Source: Gallionella sp. (GTDB taxonomy: Bacteria; Pseudomonadota; Gammaproteobacteria; Burkholderiales; Gallionellaceae). Taken from it: 64,000 bases of DNA. Shown here one piece after another: positions 17,026 to 26,071 of this stretch. The position numbers and the translations under genes were made by a program. Each line of letters starts with the position of its first letter. Position 1 is the stretch's first letter. The stretch is taken from positions 1 through 64,000 of the forward strand of contig JAQTZW010000008.1 in assembly GCA_028687575.1 (NCBI GenBank). Reading direction: 5' to 3'. The notes below the pieces were generated by a model. It saw only the letters and a list, made by a program, of their open reading frames with translations, did no database searches and was not told the origin of the DNA.

Positions 17026-19890
17026 ATGCTGAATGCAGCCGCCCATAGCGCAACCCCCTCTTTCCCGATGTCCGGGACAGTGTCCGACCCGTCCACTCAG
17101 GCGGGTGGTCAGTTCGACCAGTTCAAGGTCATCCGTCGCAACGGCTCTGTGGTGGCTTTCGAGCCTTCCAAGATCTCCGTGGCGATGACCAAGGCCTTCA
17201 TCGCCGTGAACGGCGGTCAGGGTGCGGCTTCCGCCCGCGTGCGCGAACTGGTCGAGCAGCTGACTCAGGGTGTAGTGGGCGCGCTGTTGCGCCGCCAGCC
17301 GCACGGCGGCACGCTGCACATCGAGGACATTCAGGATCAGGTGGAACTGGGGCTGATGCGTTCCGGAGAACACGATGTGGCGCGCGCCTATGTGCTGTAC
17401 CGCGAGGAGCGTTCGCGCAGCCGCGCACAGGCCAGAGCCGAAGCCAGCGTACAGGAGCCGACTCATGTCATCCACGTCACCGGCGCGGACGGCAGCAAGC
17501 GCCCGCTGGACGTGGCGCGCATCGGCGCACTGGTGCATGCGGCCTGCGCCGGTCTGGGCGAGGTGGTCAACCCGGATGCGATCATCGCCGCCGCGCTGAA
17601 GGACATGTACGACGGCGTGCCGCAGCACGAGGTCAACAAGTGCCTGATTCTGGCTGCGCGTTCGATGATTGAGAAAGAGCCGGCCTACAACTACGTCACC
17701 GCCCGCCTGCTGCTGAACGACATCTGTGGCGAGGCGCTGGGTCAGGAAGTGACTCAGGCCGAAATGAGCACGCGCTACGCGGAGTATTTCCCGAAGTACA
17801 TCAAGCGCGGCGTTGCAGCAGAGTTGCTGGACGACAGGCTGGCGGGCTTCGACCTGCCGCGTCTGGCCGCCGAACTGGACGCCTCGCGCGACCTGCAATT
17901 CGGCTACCTCGGCCTGCAAACCCTGTATGACCGCTACTTCCTGCACATCGAGGACACCCGCATCGAGTTGCCGCAGATATTCTTCATGCGCGTGGCGATG
18001 GGGCTGGCGCTCAACGAGATCGAGCGCGAGACGCGCGCCATCGAGTTCTACCGGCTGCTGTCCAGCTTCGACTTCATGAGCTCCACGCCGACGCTGTTCA
18101 ACTCCGGCACGCGCCGCTCGCAGCTTTCCTCCTGCTACCTGACCACCGTCGCCGACGATCTGGACGGCATCTACGAGGCCATCAAGGAGAACGCGCTGCT
18201 GTCCAAGTTTGCCGGCGGCCTGGGCAATGACTGGACTGCGGTGCGTGCGCTGGGCGCGCGCATCAAGGGAACCAACGGCCAGTCGCAGGGCGTGGTGCCG
18301 TTCCTCAAGGTGGTCAACGACACCGCCGTGGCGGTCAATCAGGGCGGCAAGCGCAAGGGCGCGGTGTGCGCGTATCTGGAGACCTGGCATCTGGACATCG
18401 AGGAATTCCTCGATCTGCGCAAGAACACCGGCGACGACCGCCGCCGCACCCACGACATGAATACCTGTAACTGGATTCCCGACTTGTTCATGCGGCGCGT
18501 GATGGAAGGCGGCAACTGGACACTGTTCTCGCCGTCCGACGTGCCCGACCTGCACGACCTGTTCGGCAAGGATTTCGAAGAGGCTTACGTCGGCTACGAA
18601 GCCCGCGCCGCGCGCGGCGAGATGAAGCTGTTCAAGACCGTGCAGGCTGCCAGTCTGTGGCGCAAGATGCTGACCATGCTGTTCGAGACCGGCCATCCGT
18701 GGATCACCTTCAAGGACCCTTGCAACCTGCGTTCGCCACAGCAGCACGTCGGCGTGGTGCATAGCTCCAACCTGTGTACCGAGATCACGCTGAACACCTC
18801 GGAAGATGAGATCGCTGTGTGCAACCTGGGTTCGGTGAACCTGCCGGCGCACCTGTATCCTGCCGGGCATGAACTGGCCGGCCAACTCGACTACGAGAAG
18901 CTGCGCCGCACTGTCAGCACCGCGATGCGCATGCTGGACAACGTGATAGACATCAACTACTACGCGGTCGCCAAGGCGCGCAACTCCAACCTCAAGCACC
19001 GTCCGGTGGGCATGGGCATCATGGGTTTCCAGGACTGCCTGCACCTGTTGCGCACCCCTTACGCGTCGCCCGAGGCGGTCGAGTTCGCCGATCGTTCGAT
19101 GGAAGCGGTGTGCTACTACGCCTACTGGGCGTCCACCGAGCTGGCCGCAGAGCGTGGCCGTTACGCCACTTACAAGGGCAGCCTGTGGGATTGCGGCATC
19201 CTGCCGCAGGACACGCTGGACCTGCTGCGCGAAGAGCGCGGCGGTTATGTCGAGGTGGATACTTCCAGCAGCATGGACTGGGACGCGCTGCGCGCCCGCA
19301 TCGCCCAATACGGCATGCGCAACTCCAATTGCATCGCCATCGCGCCGACTGCGACCATTTCTAACATCATCGGCGTGTCGGCCTGCATCGAGCCGACCTA
19401 CCAGAACATCTTCGTGAAATCCAACCTGTCCGGCGAATTCACCGTCATCAACGACCATCTGGTGGCCGACCTGAAACAGCTGGGCCTGTGGGACGAAGTG
19501 ATGATCTCCGACCTGAAATACTTCGACGGCAGCCTGGCCAAGATAGACCGCGTGCCGCCGGAGTTGCGCAACCTGTACGCCACCGCGTTCGAGGTCGAGC
19601 CGGGCTGGCTGATCGAAGCTGCCTCGCGCCGCCAGAAGTGGATAGACCAGGCGCAGTCGCTGAACATCTACATGGCGGGCGTGTCGGGCCGCAAGCTGGA
19701 CGAGACCTACAAGCTGGCGTGGGTGCGCGGTCTGAAGACCACCTATTACCTGCGCACGCTGGGCGCGACTTCCGCCGAGAAATCCACCGGCCGCGCCGGC
19801 GCGCTGAACGCCGTGTCGGTCGGCGGGGGCGAGGCGCAGGAGACCCAGTTCTGCTCGATAGACAACCCCGATTGCGAAGCCTGCCAATAG
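17026..19890 (+). CDS. nrdA: Class I ribonucleoside-diphosphate reductase, alpha subunit
   Basis: NrdA reduces ribonucleotides to deoxyribonucleotides using a radical generated in NrdB. The 954-residue protein has two ATP-cone-like regulatory domains in the first 240 residues, one starting FKVIRRNGS and one in the VIHVTGADG region, rather than one. Catalytic residues are visible in SSCYLTT, SNLCTEI and AVCNLGSVNL. The C-terminal tail CSIDNPDCEACQ carries the cysteine pair rereduced by thioredoxin or glutaredoxin. The start is ATG 17026 with AGAAGGA upstream. The frame is open back to 16825, but that would start inside the operator. nrdB follows 18 bp later. Confidence 0.96.
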   Translation: MLNAAAHSATPSFPMSGTVSDPSTQAGGQFDQFKVIRRNGSVVAFEPSKISVAMTKAFIAVNGGQGAASARVRELVEQLTQGVVGALLRRQPHGGTLHIEDIQDQVELGLMRSGEHDVARAYVLYREERSRSRAQARAEASVQEPTHVIHVTGADGSKRPLDVARIGALVHAACAGLGEVVNPDAIIAAALKDMYDGVPQHEVNKCLILAARSMIEKEPAYNYVTARLLLNDICGEALGQEVTQAEMSTRYAEYFPKYIKRGVAAELLDDRLAGFDLPRLAAELDASRDLQFGYLGLQTLYDRYFLHIEDTRIELPQIFFMRVAMGLALNEIERETRAIEFYRLLSSFDFMSSTPTLFNSGTRRSQLSSCYLTTVADDLDGIYEAIKENALLSKFAGGLGNDWTAVRALGARIKGTNGQSQGVVPFLKVVNDTAVAVNQGGKRKGAVCAYLETWHLDIEEFLDLRKNTGDDRRRTHDMNTCNWIPDLFMRRVMEGGNWTLFSPSDVPDLHDLFGKDFEEAYVGYEARAARGEMKLFKTVQAASLWRKMLTMLFETGHPWITFKDPCNLRSPQQHVGVVHSSNLCTEITLNTSEDEIAVCNLGSVNLPAHLYPAGHELAGQLDYEKLRRTVSTAMRMLDNVIDINYYAVAKARNSNLKHRPVGMGIMGFQDCLHLLRTPYASPEAVEFADRSMEAVCYYAYWASTELAAERGRYATYKGSLWDCGILPQDTLDLLREERGGYVEVDTSSSMDWDALRARIAQYGMRNSNCIAIAPTATISNIIGVSACIEPTYQNIFVKSNLSGEFTVINDHLVADLKQLGLWDEVMISDLKYFDGSLAKIDRVPPELRNLYATAFEVEPGWLIEAASRRQKWIDQAQSLNIYMAGVSGRKLDETYKLAWVRGLKTTYYLRTLGATSAEKSTGRAGALNAVSVGGGEAQETQFCSIDNPDCEACQ

Positions 19891-19908
19891 GCGGCCAGGA
19901 GACACGAC

Positions 19909-21105
19909 ATGCTGAATTTCGATGAAGAGATCAAGAACAACGTCCGCGCCGCCGGCATCCCGCCGCTGGGTACCTTCAACTATGGCCGCCCGGCGGCCCC
20001 CGCTGCGGCGACGCCTGTCATGCCGGCGATGTCAGCCGCCATGCCGGCCTCCATGCCCGTGCAGGCTGCCGCGCCGCAGGCTGCCTCCACCGGCCGCATC
20101 CGCGTGGAAGACAAGCGCATCATCAATTGCCAGTCGGACGTGAACCAGCTGGTGCCGTTCAAGTACAAGTGGGCGTGGGACAAATATCTGGCCGCCTGCG
20201 CCAACCACTGGATGCCGCAGGAAGTGAACATGACCGCCGACATCGCGCTGTGGAAGAGCGACAAGCTGTCCGAGGACGAGCGCCGTCTGGTCAAGCGCAA
20301 CCTAGGCTTCTTCACCACCGCCGACAGCCTGGCCGCCAACAACATCGTGCTGGGGACCTATCGCCAGATCACCAACCCCGAGTGCCGCCAGTTTTTGCTG
20401 CGTCAGGCGTTCGAGGAAGCGATCCACACCCACGCCTACCAGTACATCGTCGAGAGCCTAGGGCTGGACGAGGGCGAGATCTTCAACATGTACCACGAAG
20501 TGCCCAGCATCCGTAACAAGGACGAATTCCTGCTGCCGTTCATAGACGTGCTGACCAACCCCGAATTCAAGACCGGCACGCAGGAGACCGACCAAGCCCT
20601 GCTGCGCAGCCTGATCGTGTTCGCCTGCATCATGGAAGGCCTGTTCTTCTACGTCGGCTTCGTGCAGATCCTCGCACTGGGCCGCCAGAACAAGATGACC
20701 GGCGCTGCCGAGCAGTACCAGTACATCCTGCGTGACGAATCCATGCACCTCAATTTCGGCGTGGACCTCATCAACCAGATCAAGATGGAAAACCCGCACC
20801 TGTGGACAGCGGAATTCAAGGCCGAGATTCGCGGCCTGATGCAAAAGGGCGTGGAACTCGAATACGCCTACGCCGAAGACACCATGCCGCGCGGCGTGCT
20901 GGGGCTCAATGCCACCATGTTCAAGGAATACCTGCGCTTCATCGCCAACCGCCGCTGCCAGCAGATCGGCGTGGACGTGCTCTACCAAGGCGCCACCAAC
21001 CCCTTCCCCTGGATGGCCGAGATGATAGACCTCAAGAAGGAAAAGAACTTCTTCGAGACACGGGTTACGGAATACCAGAGCGGCGGCGCGCTGAGCTGGG
21101 ATTAA
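19909..21105 (+). CDS. nrdB: Class I ribonucleoside-diphosphate reductase, beta subunit
   Basis: NrdB carries the diiron centre and tyrosyl radical for NrdA. In the 398 aa, [12 protein letters not shown] supplies the first metal-ligand aspartate. [12 protein letters not shown] contains the Glu, His and radical Tyr in the E. coli-like spacing. DESMHLNFG supplies further ligands. An unusual feature is an N-terminal low-complexity segment rich in Pro, Ala and Met (about residues 25-60) before the conserved core. AGGAGA precedes the ATG. It forms an operon with nrdA. Confidence 0.96.
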   Translation: MLNFDEEIKNNVRAAGIPPLGTFNYGRPAAPAAATPVMPAMSAAMPASMPVQAAAPQAASTGRIRVEDKRIINCQSDVNQLVPFKYKWAWDKYLAACANHWMPQEVNMTADIALWKSDKLSEDERRLVKRNLGFFTTADSLAANNIVLGTYRQITNPECRQFLLRQAFEEAIHTHAYQYIVESLGLDEGEIFNMYHEVPSIRNKDEFLLPFIDVLTNPEFKTGTQETDQALLRSLIVFACIMEGLFFYVGFVQILALGRQNKMTGAAEQYQYILRDESMHLNFGVDLINQIKMENPHLWTAEFKAEIRGLMQKGVELEYAYAEDTMPRGVLGLNATMFKEYLRFIANRRCQQIGVDVLYQGATNPFPWMAEMIDLKKEKNFFETRVTEYQSGGALSWD

Positions 21106-21126
21106 GCGCCGCACGTCTCGAAGGGG

Positions 21127-21266
21127 GCGCTGATTTATTCGAAATCGTCGTTCCCGCGCAAAGGGGTATGCAGGCAAGCCGCAAGGCGGCTGCTCGCAAA
21201 GCGGGAACCCAGTTAAATCAACAGGCTGGATACCCGCATGCGCGGGTATGACGAATTTATCAGCGC
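21127..21266. repeat. Two-hairpin inverted-repeat element, copy 3
   Basis: The ends GCGCTGATTTATTCG (21127-21141) and CGAATTTATCAGCGC (21252-21266) are near-perfect inverted repeats. Inside, read on the minus strand, are a GTCATACCCGCG...GCGGGTATCCAG hairpin and a GGGTTCCCGC...GCGGGAACGACG hairpin. In this copy the second hairpin loop carries an extra insert with its own CCGCCTTGCGG stem. There is no coding potential, so it behaves like a MITE or REP-type element. Confidence 0.8.
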
Positions 21267-21324
21267 TTCCCTATGGTTGGATGCGATACACAGTAAAACA
21301 TGACATGTCGGCTCTTCGGTCATT

Positions 21325-21462
21325 ATGGGTATGCCTCTCATGCAACAAAGGAATTTGCGGGCTCGCTCACCGACCCTGCCACTGCGCAAGCTGCATGAAA
21401 TTGATGCCGAACAGAGGCAGTTTGATGCCGGGATCACCAAATTAATTGGCGAGGTGGCGTAA
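21325..21462 (+). CDS. Small open frame coupled to the next gene, possible gene remnant
   Basis: A 45-codon frame from ATG 21325 ends in KLIGEVA and TAA at 21460-21462, sharing one base with the ATG of the next gene (TAATG). The charged helical end (LRKLHEIDAEQRQFDAGI) looks like the tail of a larger protein cut off upstream by the repeat element and a TGA at 21301. I do not recognise the family. The stop-start overlap is the only support for it being real. Confidence 0.3.
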   Translation: MGMPLMQQRNLRARSPTLPLRKLHEIDAEQRQFDAGITKLIGEVA

Positions 21463-21959
21463 TGATTTGTCCTCTAATCTGCACAACCAATATCGACTGG
21501 TCTGCTACTGGAACGTGGTTTGGTGTGTTCGCGACTGGGGCGGGAGTCGTGGTGGCGTTACGTGCCATGAATACATGGGAGAATCAAATTCGCTTACAAG
21601 ATCGCTATCAGAAAGCTGATGCACTTTTGCAGTCATATATTCTTTGCATTAGAGCAGGTTGTGATTGGCAGCTGGACTGCGGTGTTGGCGAAAATCGCGA
21701 ACCACTAAAAGATGGCGAGAAATTTCGAGAATGGCAAAAAACTCTGATGAGCTATCGACTGAACTGGGATTTGGCTCATCCGCTCTTTGAAGGCCATGAC
21801 AGTTGTAAGCTATCGATCCATCCGGATCAGGTGCAATCACAGATTATTGGTGCAGGAGGAGACCTCTTTAGAACAGGAGGAAATTTCTACGAGATCATAG
21901 GGAAATTAGGAACTAATGGTACAAGAGAAATCATAAAGTACAGGAATCTCGTCAAATAA
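21462..21959 (+). CDS. Hypothetical protein with one N-terminal membrane segment
   Basis: A 165-residue protein of unknown family. A hydrophobic segment near residues 17-36 (TWFGVFATGAGVVVALRAM) precedes a soluble domain that may be helical. Its DNA is visibly more AT-rich than the flanking nrdB and patatin genes, pointing to acquisition by transfer. It sits in the accessory stretch between nrdB and rhuM, a setting common for defence-related single-gene cargo, but no function can be assigned. The 250 bp after it contain nothing I can identify up to the duplicated patatin 5' end. Confidence 0.55.
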   Translation: MICPLICTTNIDWSATGTWFGVFATGAGVVVALRAMNTWENQIRLQDRYQKADALLQSYILCIRAGCDWQLDCGVGENREPLKDGEKFREWQKTLMSYRLNWDLAHPLFEGHDSCKLSIHPDQVQSQIIGAGGDLFRTGGNFYEIIGKLGTNGTREIIKYRNLVK

Positions 21960-22210
21960 CGACCTGATGTAATACATCGATAATTCACAAACCTATTGCC
22001 AGTTTGTCTGCAACGGGATATCTGACCCTAATCCAGCGTTTGTGCCCTATGCGATTGTTGTGATGGCCGACCACGGGACTTCGGCTAAAGCGATCAACCG
22101 AAACAGATGATTGTAATGACCGCTTTACACAAACTTGCAGACAACTTCTTGCCGTGAGGTAAGGGGCTGCAATGGCCGAAGTTTTCCTCACTCATATAAC
22201 CCGCCCAGGC

Positions 22211-22321
22211 CCTGCCGTTCCCCCGCCCGGTCGGGTATCATGACCGGCCTTTTCATTTTGCCGGGTTGACCATGTTGCATAGATTCTGCGCGCTGTTGTG
22301 TGTGTCGTTGCTGCTGGCGGG
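22211..22321 (+). repeat. Duplicated 5' end of the downstream patatin gene (truncated copy)
   Basis: About 110 bases here match 23691-23801 with only a few mismatches at a constant offset of 1480 bp. The copied part includes the patatin upstream region and its first 16 or so codons (ATG 22272, LHRFCALLCVS). After the match the frame runs on to a TAA at 22359-22361, giving a 29-residue peptide whose lipobox cysteine is replaced by glycine. It overlaps the rhuM start. Confidence 0.9.
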
Positions 22322-22350
22322 CGGGCGCGAGATTTTGGGGGAACATGCCC

Positions 22351-23391
22351 ATGAGCAATAAACCCCAAGCGCCGCTTGCCCGCTCTTCGGCGGCAGAATA
22401 CCTGACCTTTATCGCCGCCAGCGGCGAAGGCGGGGTGCAGGCGGTGTATGCGGATGAAAACGTCTGGCTTACGCAGAAGATGATGGCTCAGTTGTACGAC
22501 GTGGATGTCCGAACCATTAACTACCACCTCAAACAGGTGTTTTCCGACAGCGAACTGCTGGCCGACTCAGTTATCCGAAATTTTCGGATAACTGCCTCCG
22601 ATGGCAAGACCTACAACACTCAGCATTACAGCCTCGCCGCCATCATCGTCGTCGGCTACAAGGTCAACTCCGAACGCGCCGTACAGTTCCGCAAATGGGC
22701 CTCTGCCATCGTCGAGTCATTCACCATCAAGGGCTTTGCCATGGATGACGAACGGCTGAAAAACGACGGCTCGGTGCTGGGCAAAAAATACTTTGAAGAA
22801 CAGTTGCAGCGCATTCGCGAGATTCGCCTCTCCGAACGCAAGTTTTATCAGAAGATTACCGACATTTACGCCACCGCCCTTGATTACGACGTTACCGCGC
22901 AGGCGACCCAACGCTTCTTCGCCACCGTACAGAACAAGCTGCATTGGGCCATTCACGGGCAGACGGCGGCAGAACTCATCGTTGATCGCGCCGATGCCGA
23001 AAAACCGAACATGGGGCTGAACACCTGGCAGGATGCGCCGCGCGGGAAGATTCAGAAGTTCGACGTAAGCGTCGCCAAGAACTACCTGACTCAAGGCGAA
23101 ATGGCCCAGTTGCAGCGGCTGGTGTCCGCCTATCTGGATGTGGCCGAAGACATGGCCCAGCGCCAGATACCGATGACCATGCAGGATTGGGAAAGCCGTC
23201 TGAATAAATTCATCGCGGCGACAGACCGGGAAATTTTGCAGGATGCGGGCAAGGTCACGGCGGAAATCGCCAAGGCGCACGCGAACAGCGAATTCGAGAA
23301 ATTTCGCATCCTGCAAGACAGACTGTTTGAAAGCGATTTTGACCGGGCGGTGCAGCAGATGGGCGGGCACGGTAAGGCAGAATCATCGTGA
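22351..23391 (+). CDS. rhuM: RhuM-family protein
   Basis: The 346-residue protein carries the RhuM family N-terminus (VWLTQKMMAQLYDVDVRTIN, then VIRNFRITASDGKTYNTQHY and VGYKVNSERAVQFRKWA). This part looks like a helix-turn-helix plus a conserved domain, and a helical C-terminus follows. RhuM was named in a Salmonella pathogenicity island. Relatives are often found with type I restriction loci and mobile islands, but the biochemical function is unknown. I chose ATG 22351, with GGGGGAA about 9 bp upstream; ATG 22345 is possible. The promoter region was copied from the adjacent patatin gene, so expression may have been captured. Confidence 0.85.
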   Translation: MSNKPQAPLARSSAAEYLTFIAASGEGGVQAVYADENVWLTQKMMAQLYDVDVRTINYHLKQVFSDSELLADSVIRNFRITASDGKTYNTQHYSLAAIIVVGYKVNSERAVQFRKWASAIVESFTIKGFAMDDERLKNDGSVLGKKYFEEQLQRIREIRLSERKFYQKITDIYATALDYDVTAQATQRFFATVQNKLHWAIHGQTAAELIVDRADAEKPNMGLNTWQDAPRGKIQKFDVSVAKNYLTQGEMAQLQRLVSAYLDVAEDMAQRQIPMTMQDWESRLNKFIAATDREILQDAGKVTAEIAKAHANSEFEKFRILQDRLFESDFDRAVQQMGGHGKAESS

Positions 23392-23403
23392 CCAGTTAGG
23401 GAA

Positions 23404-23615
23404 ACGCTGATTTATTCGTCATACCCGCGCATAACCAGCGACTTGCCCGCTTGCGGGCTTACCAACTAACGCTTGCACGGTTTCACCGTGCTTAGCGATA
23501 GCTAGGGTGGTTTCATCAGTCGAGTGGCTAGTAGTTTCATCAGGCGGGTATCCAGCCTGCTGATTTAACTGGGTTCCCGCTTTCGCGGGAACGACGATCT
23601 TAAATAAATCAGCGT
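23404..23615. repeat. Two-hairpin inverted-repeat element, copy 1
   Basis: The ends ACGCTGATTTATTCG (23404-23418) and AAATAAATCAGCGT (23602-23615) are inverted repeats. The core 23418-23596 matches 26084-26262 at all but two of 179 positions by hand count. The first hairpin loop holds a long insert with GCCCGCTTGCGGGC and GCACGGTTTCACCGTGC sub-hairpins and a duplicated TTTCATCAG motif. The stretch from rhuM to the patatin gene otherwise holds only this and the duplicated patatin upstream region. Confidence 0.88.
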
Positions 23616-23751
23616 CTCCTTAGAACCGGCAGAGCGTCAAGGCGGCCCGGCTGATTGTCGGGCCGTTTGTTTTGCAGGGCGGACGAACGCCCTGCCGCTC
23701 CCCCGTCCGCTCGGGTATCATGACCGGCCTTTTCATTTTGCCGGGTTGACC

Positions 23752-24696
23752 ATGTTGCATAGATTCTGCGCGCTGTTGTGTGTGTCGGTGTTGCTGGCGG
23801 GTTGCGCTTCGCATCCGCCGTTGCAGTTCGCGGAGGTGGTGGAGCCGCAGGCGGTGTATGTCGCGCCTATGCAGTCGGACAAGCCGGTGGTGGCGCTGGC
23901 GTTGGGCAGCGGCGGCGACCGGGGGTTTGCGCACATCGGTGTCATCAAGGCGCTGGAGGCTAACGGCATCAAGGTGGATATGGTGCTGGGCACCAGTGCC
24001 GGCAGCGTGGTTGGCGCGCTGTACGCGGGCGGTTATGACGGGGCGGGGCTGGAGAAGCTGGCGCTGGAGATGGACCGCGAGAAGCTCAAGGATATAGACA
24101 TTTCGCGGCGCGGTTATGTGCGCGGCGAGCAGTTGCAGGATTTCATCAACCGGGCGCTGAACAACCGCTCCATCGAGCAACTGGACAAGCCGTTCGTGGC
24201 GGTCGCCACCGAACTGGGCACGGGTCGCACGGTGGCCTTCAACCACGGCAACACCGGCAAGGCGGTGCGTGCCTCCAGCAGCATCCCCGGCGTGTTCTAC
24301 CCGGTCACCATAGGCGGGCAGGAGTATGTGGACGGCGATTTGAAAAAGCCGGTTCCGGTGACGCTGGCGCGCGAGCTGGGCGCGGATTTCATCATCGCGG
24401 TGGACATTTCCCAGCAGCCTGCCGACCACAAGGTATTTGCCGATATTCTGGATATTCTCAATCAGAGCCTGCGCATCATGCGCCAGTCCATCCTGGCGCG
24501 CGAACTGGAAAAAGCGCAGGTAGTGATACGCCCGCAGATCGGCGTGACACCGGAGATAGATGCCAACAGCAAGATGCACCTCATCAAGCTGGGCGAGGAT
24601 GCGACGCTGGCGGCGATGCCGATGATTCGCGAGTGGCTGGACAAGATTGCCGCCGAAAAGGCGCTGAGCCGGGCTGCTTTGCCGCCAGCCCAATGA
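23752..24696 (+). CDS. Patatin-like phospholipase lipoprotein (RssA-like)
   Basis: A 314-residue protein with a lipoprotein signal (LLAGC, Cys18) and a patatin domain. The nucleophile elbow is GTSAGS (Ser82) and the catalytic aspartate is in VDGDLKKP. The oxyanion loop, GSGGDRGFAHIG, is a variant of the usual GGGxRG. It should hydrolyse acyl chains of lipids in the envelope, but its substrate is unknown. ATG 23752 is chosen over a TTG 6 bp upstream. Its promoter and first codons are duplicated at 22211-22321. pabB starts 35 bp downstream. Confidence 0.88.
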   Translation: MLHRFCALLCVSVLLAGCASHPPLQFAEVVEPQAVYVAPMQSDKPVVALALGSGGDRGFAHIGVIKALEANGIKVDMVLGTSAGSVVGALYAGGYDGAGLEKLALEMDREKLKDIDISRRGYVRGEQLQDFINRALNNRSIEQLDKPFVAVATELGTGRTVAFNHGNTGKAVRASSSIPGVFYPVTIGGQEYVDGDLKKPVPVTLARELGADFIIAVDISQQPADHKVFADILDILNQSLRIMRQSILARELEKAQVVIRPQIGVTPEIDANSKMHLIKLGEDATLAAMPMIREWLDKIAAEKALSRAALPPAQ

Positions 24697-24730
24697 GCGC
24701 GATGCCTGTCCTATTACCATTGCGCTGCCG

Positions 24731-26071
24731 ATGAGCTTTTATTCTGTCGAACTTACCTATCTGCCCGATGCGGCGCGCTATTTCGCAGCGCTGGCCGGGC
24801 TGCCGTGCGCGGCCTGGCTGGACAGCGGCGGCATGGGGCGTTACGACATCCTGACCGCAGCGCCGTACCGCACGCTGCAAGCGTCTGCCGATGATGGCGC
24901 TGCCGCGTTCGCGGCGATACGAGAGGCGCTGGGGGAACGTGTCCCGGCGGTGGTGGACGTGCCGTTCGCCGGTGGCGCGCTGGGCTACTGGGGTTACGAT
25001 CTGGCGCGCGGCATGATGGCGCTTTCCGATCAGGCGACCGACGCGGAGCGCCTGCCGGCGATGGCGGTCGGCCTGTACGACTGGGCGCTGGTGCTGGATC
25101 ACCGGGAATCGTCTGCACGGCTGGTCTCGCACCTTCGTGATGCCGGCACGGAGGCGCTGCTGGCGCAACTGTTGCCGCGCCTCTTGGCTGCGGCAGAGCG
25201 TGAATCGCCGCAGCCGCCGGACGATTTCCGGGTGCACGGCGAGATCGCCTGCAACTTCACCCGCGACAGCTATGCGGCGGCGTTCGACGCGGTGCAGCGT
25301 TACCTGCAATCGGGAGACTGCTACCAGATCAATCTCGCCCAGCGTTTCTCGGCGGCGGCCAGCGGCGACGCGCGAGGGGCGTATCTGAAGCTGCGCGGCA
25401 TCAGCCCGGCGCCTTATTCGGCCTTCCTCGACCTGCCCGGCGCGCAGGTGCTGTGCGCCTCGCCGGAACGCTTCATCGGCGTGACCGATGGCCGGGTGGA
25501 GACCCGCCCGATCAAGGGCACGCGGCCACGCGCTGCCGACCCGGTGCGCGATGCGCAACTCGCCGACGAGTTGCGCCACCATCCCAAGGACCGCGCCGAA
25601 AACCTGATGATCGTGGATTTGCTGCGCAACGATCTGGGCAAACACTGCGCGACAGGCACGGTGCGTGTGCCCGGTCTTTTCGAGGTGGAGAGCTATTCCA
25701 ACGTGCATCATCTGGTCAGCACGGTGCAGGGTGAACTGGCGGCGGGGCATGACGCGCTCGACCTGCTGCAAGGCTGCTTCCCCGGCGGCTCCATCACCGG
25801 CGCGCCCAAGCTGCGCGCCATGCAGATCATCGAGCAACTGGAGCCGCACCGGCGCGGCGTGTATTGCGGCGCGATCGGCTACGTCGGCTTCGACGGCAAC
25901 ATGGACAGCAACATCGTGATCCGCACGCTGGTCTATTCAGACGGCATCATCCGCTGCTGGGCGGGCGGCGGCATCGTCGCCGATTCGCAATGCGACGCGG
26001 AATATCAGGAGACGCTGGACAAGGCATCCGCCATGCTGGCGCTGCTGCGCGCCTGCGGCGGGGAGGGGTAG
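24731..26071 (+). CDS. pabB: Aminodeoxychorismate synthase component I
   Basis: PabB makes 4-amino-4-deoxychorismate from chorismate and ammonia for folate synthesis. The 446 residues show the anthranilate-synthase-type fold: SGDCYQINLAQRF, TRPIKGTRPR, DLLRNDLGKHC, and the C-terminal TGAPKLRAMQIIEQLEPHRRG region with AGGGIVADS. TrpE is the alternative, but the PIKGTRPR with RAADPVRDAQL pattern and the length fit PabB better. It may be co-transcribed with the patatin gene. The stop codon lies at the left end of a repeat element. Confidence 0.88.
   Translation: MSFYSVELTYLPDAARYFAALAGLPCAAWLDSGGMGRYDILTAAPYRTLQASADDGAAAFAAIREALGERVPAVVDVPFAGGALGYWGYDLARGMMALSDQATDAERLPAMAVGLYDWALVLDHRESSARLVSHLRDAGTEALLAQLLPRLLAAAERESPQPPDDFRVHGEIACNFTRDSYAAAFDAVQRYLQSGDCYQINLAQRFSAAASGDARGAYLKLRGISPAPYSAFLDLPGAQVLCASPERFIGVTDGRVETRPIKGTRPRAADPVRDAQLADELRHHPKDRAENLMIVDLLRNDLGKHCATGTVRVPGLFEVESYSNVHHLVSTVQGELAAGHDALDLLQGCFPGGSITGAPKLRAMQIIEQLEPHRRGVYCGAIGYVGFDGNMDSNIVIRTLVYSDGIIRCWAGGGIVADSQCDAEYQETLDKASAMLALLRACGGEG

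Noticed and set aside
16888-19905. Very long open frame (about 1000 codons) on the minus strand opposite nrdA
   Set aside because: nrdA on the plus strand has all family motifs. The antisense frame is a by-product of strong GC-rich codon bias and has no recognisable domain.
22211-23801. Insertion sequence carrying rhuM
   Set aside because: No transposase and no terminal inverted repeats bound the cassette. Only the direct 110-bp duplication is visible.
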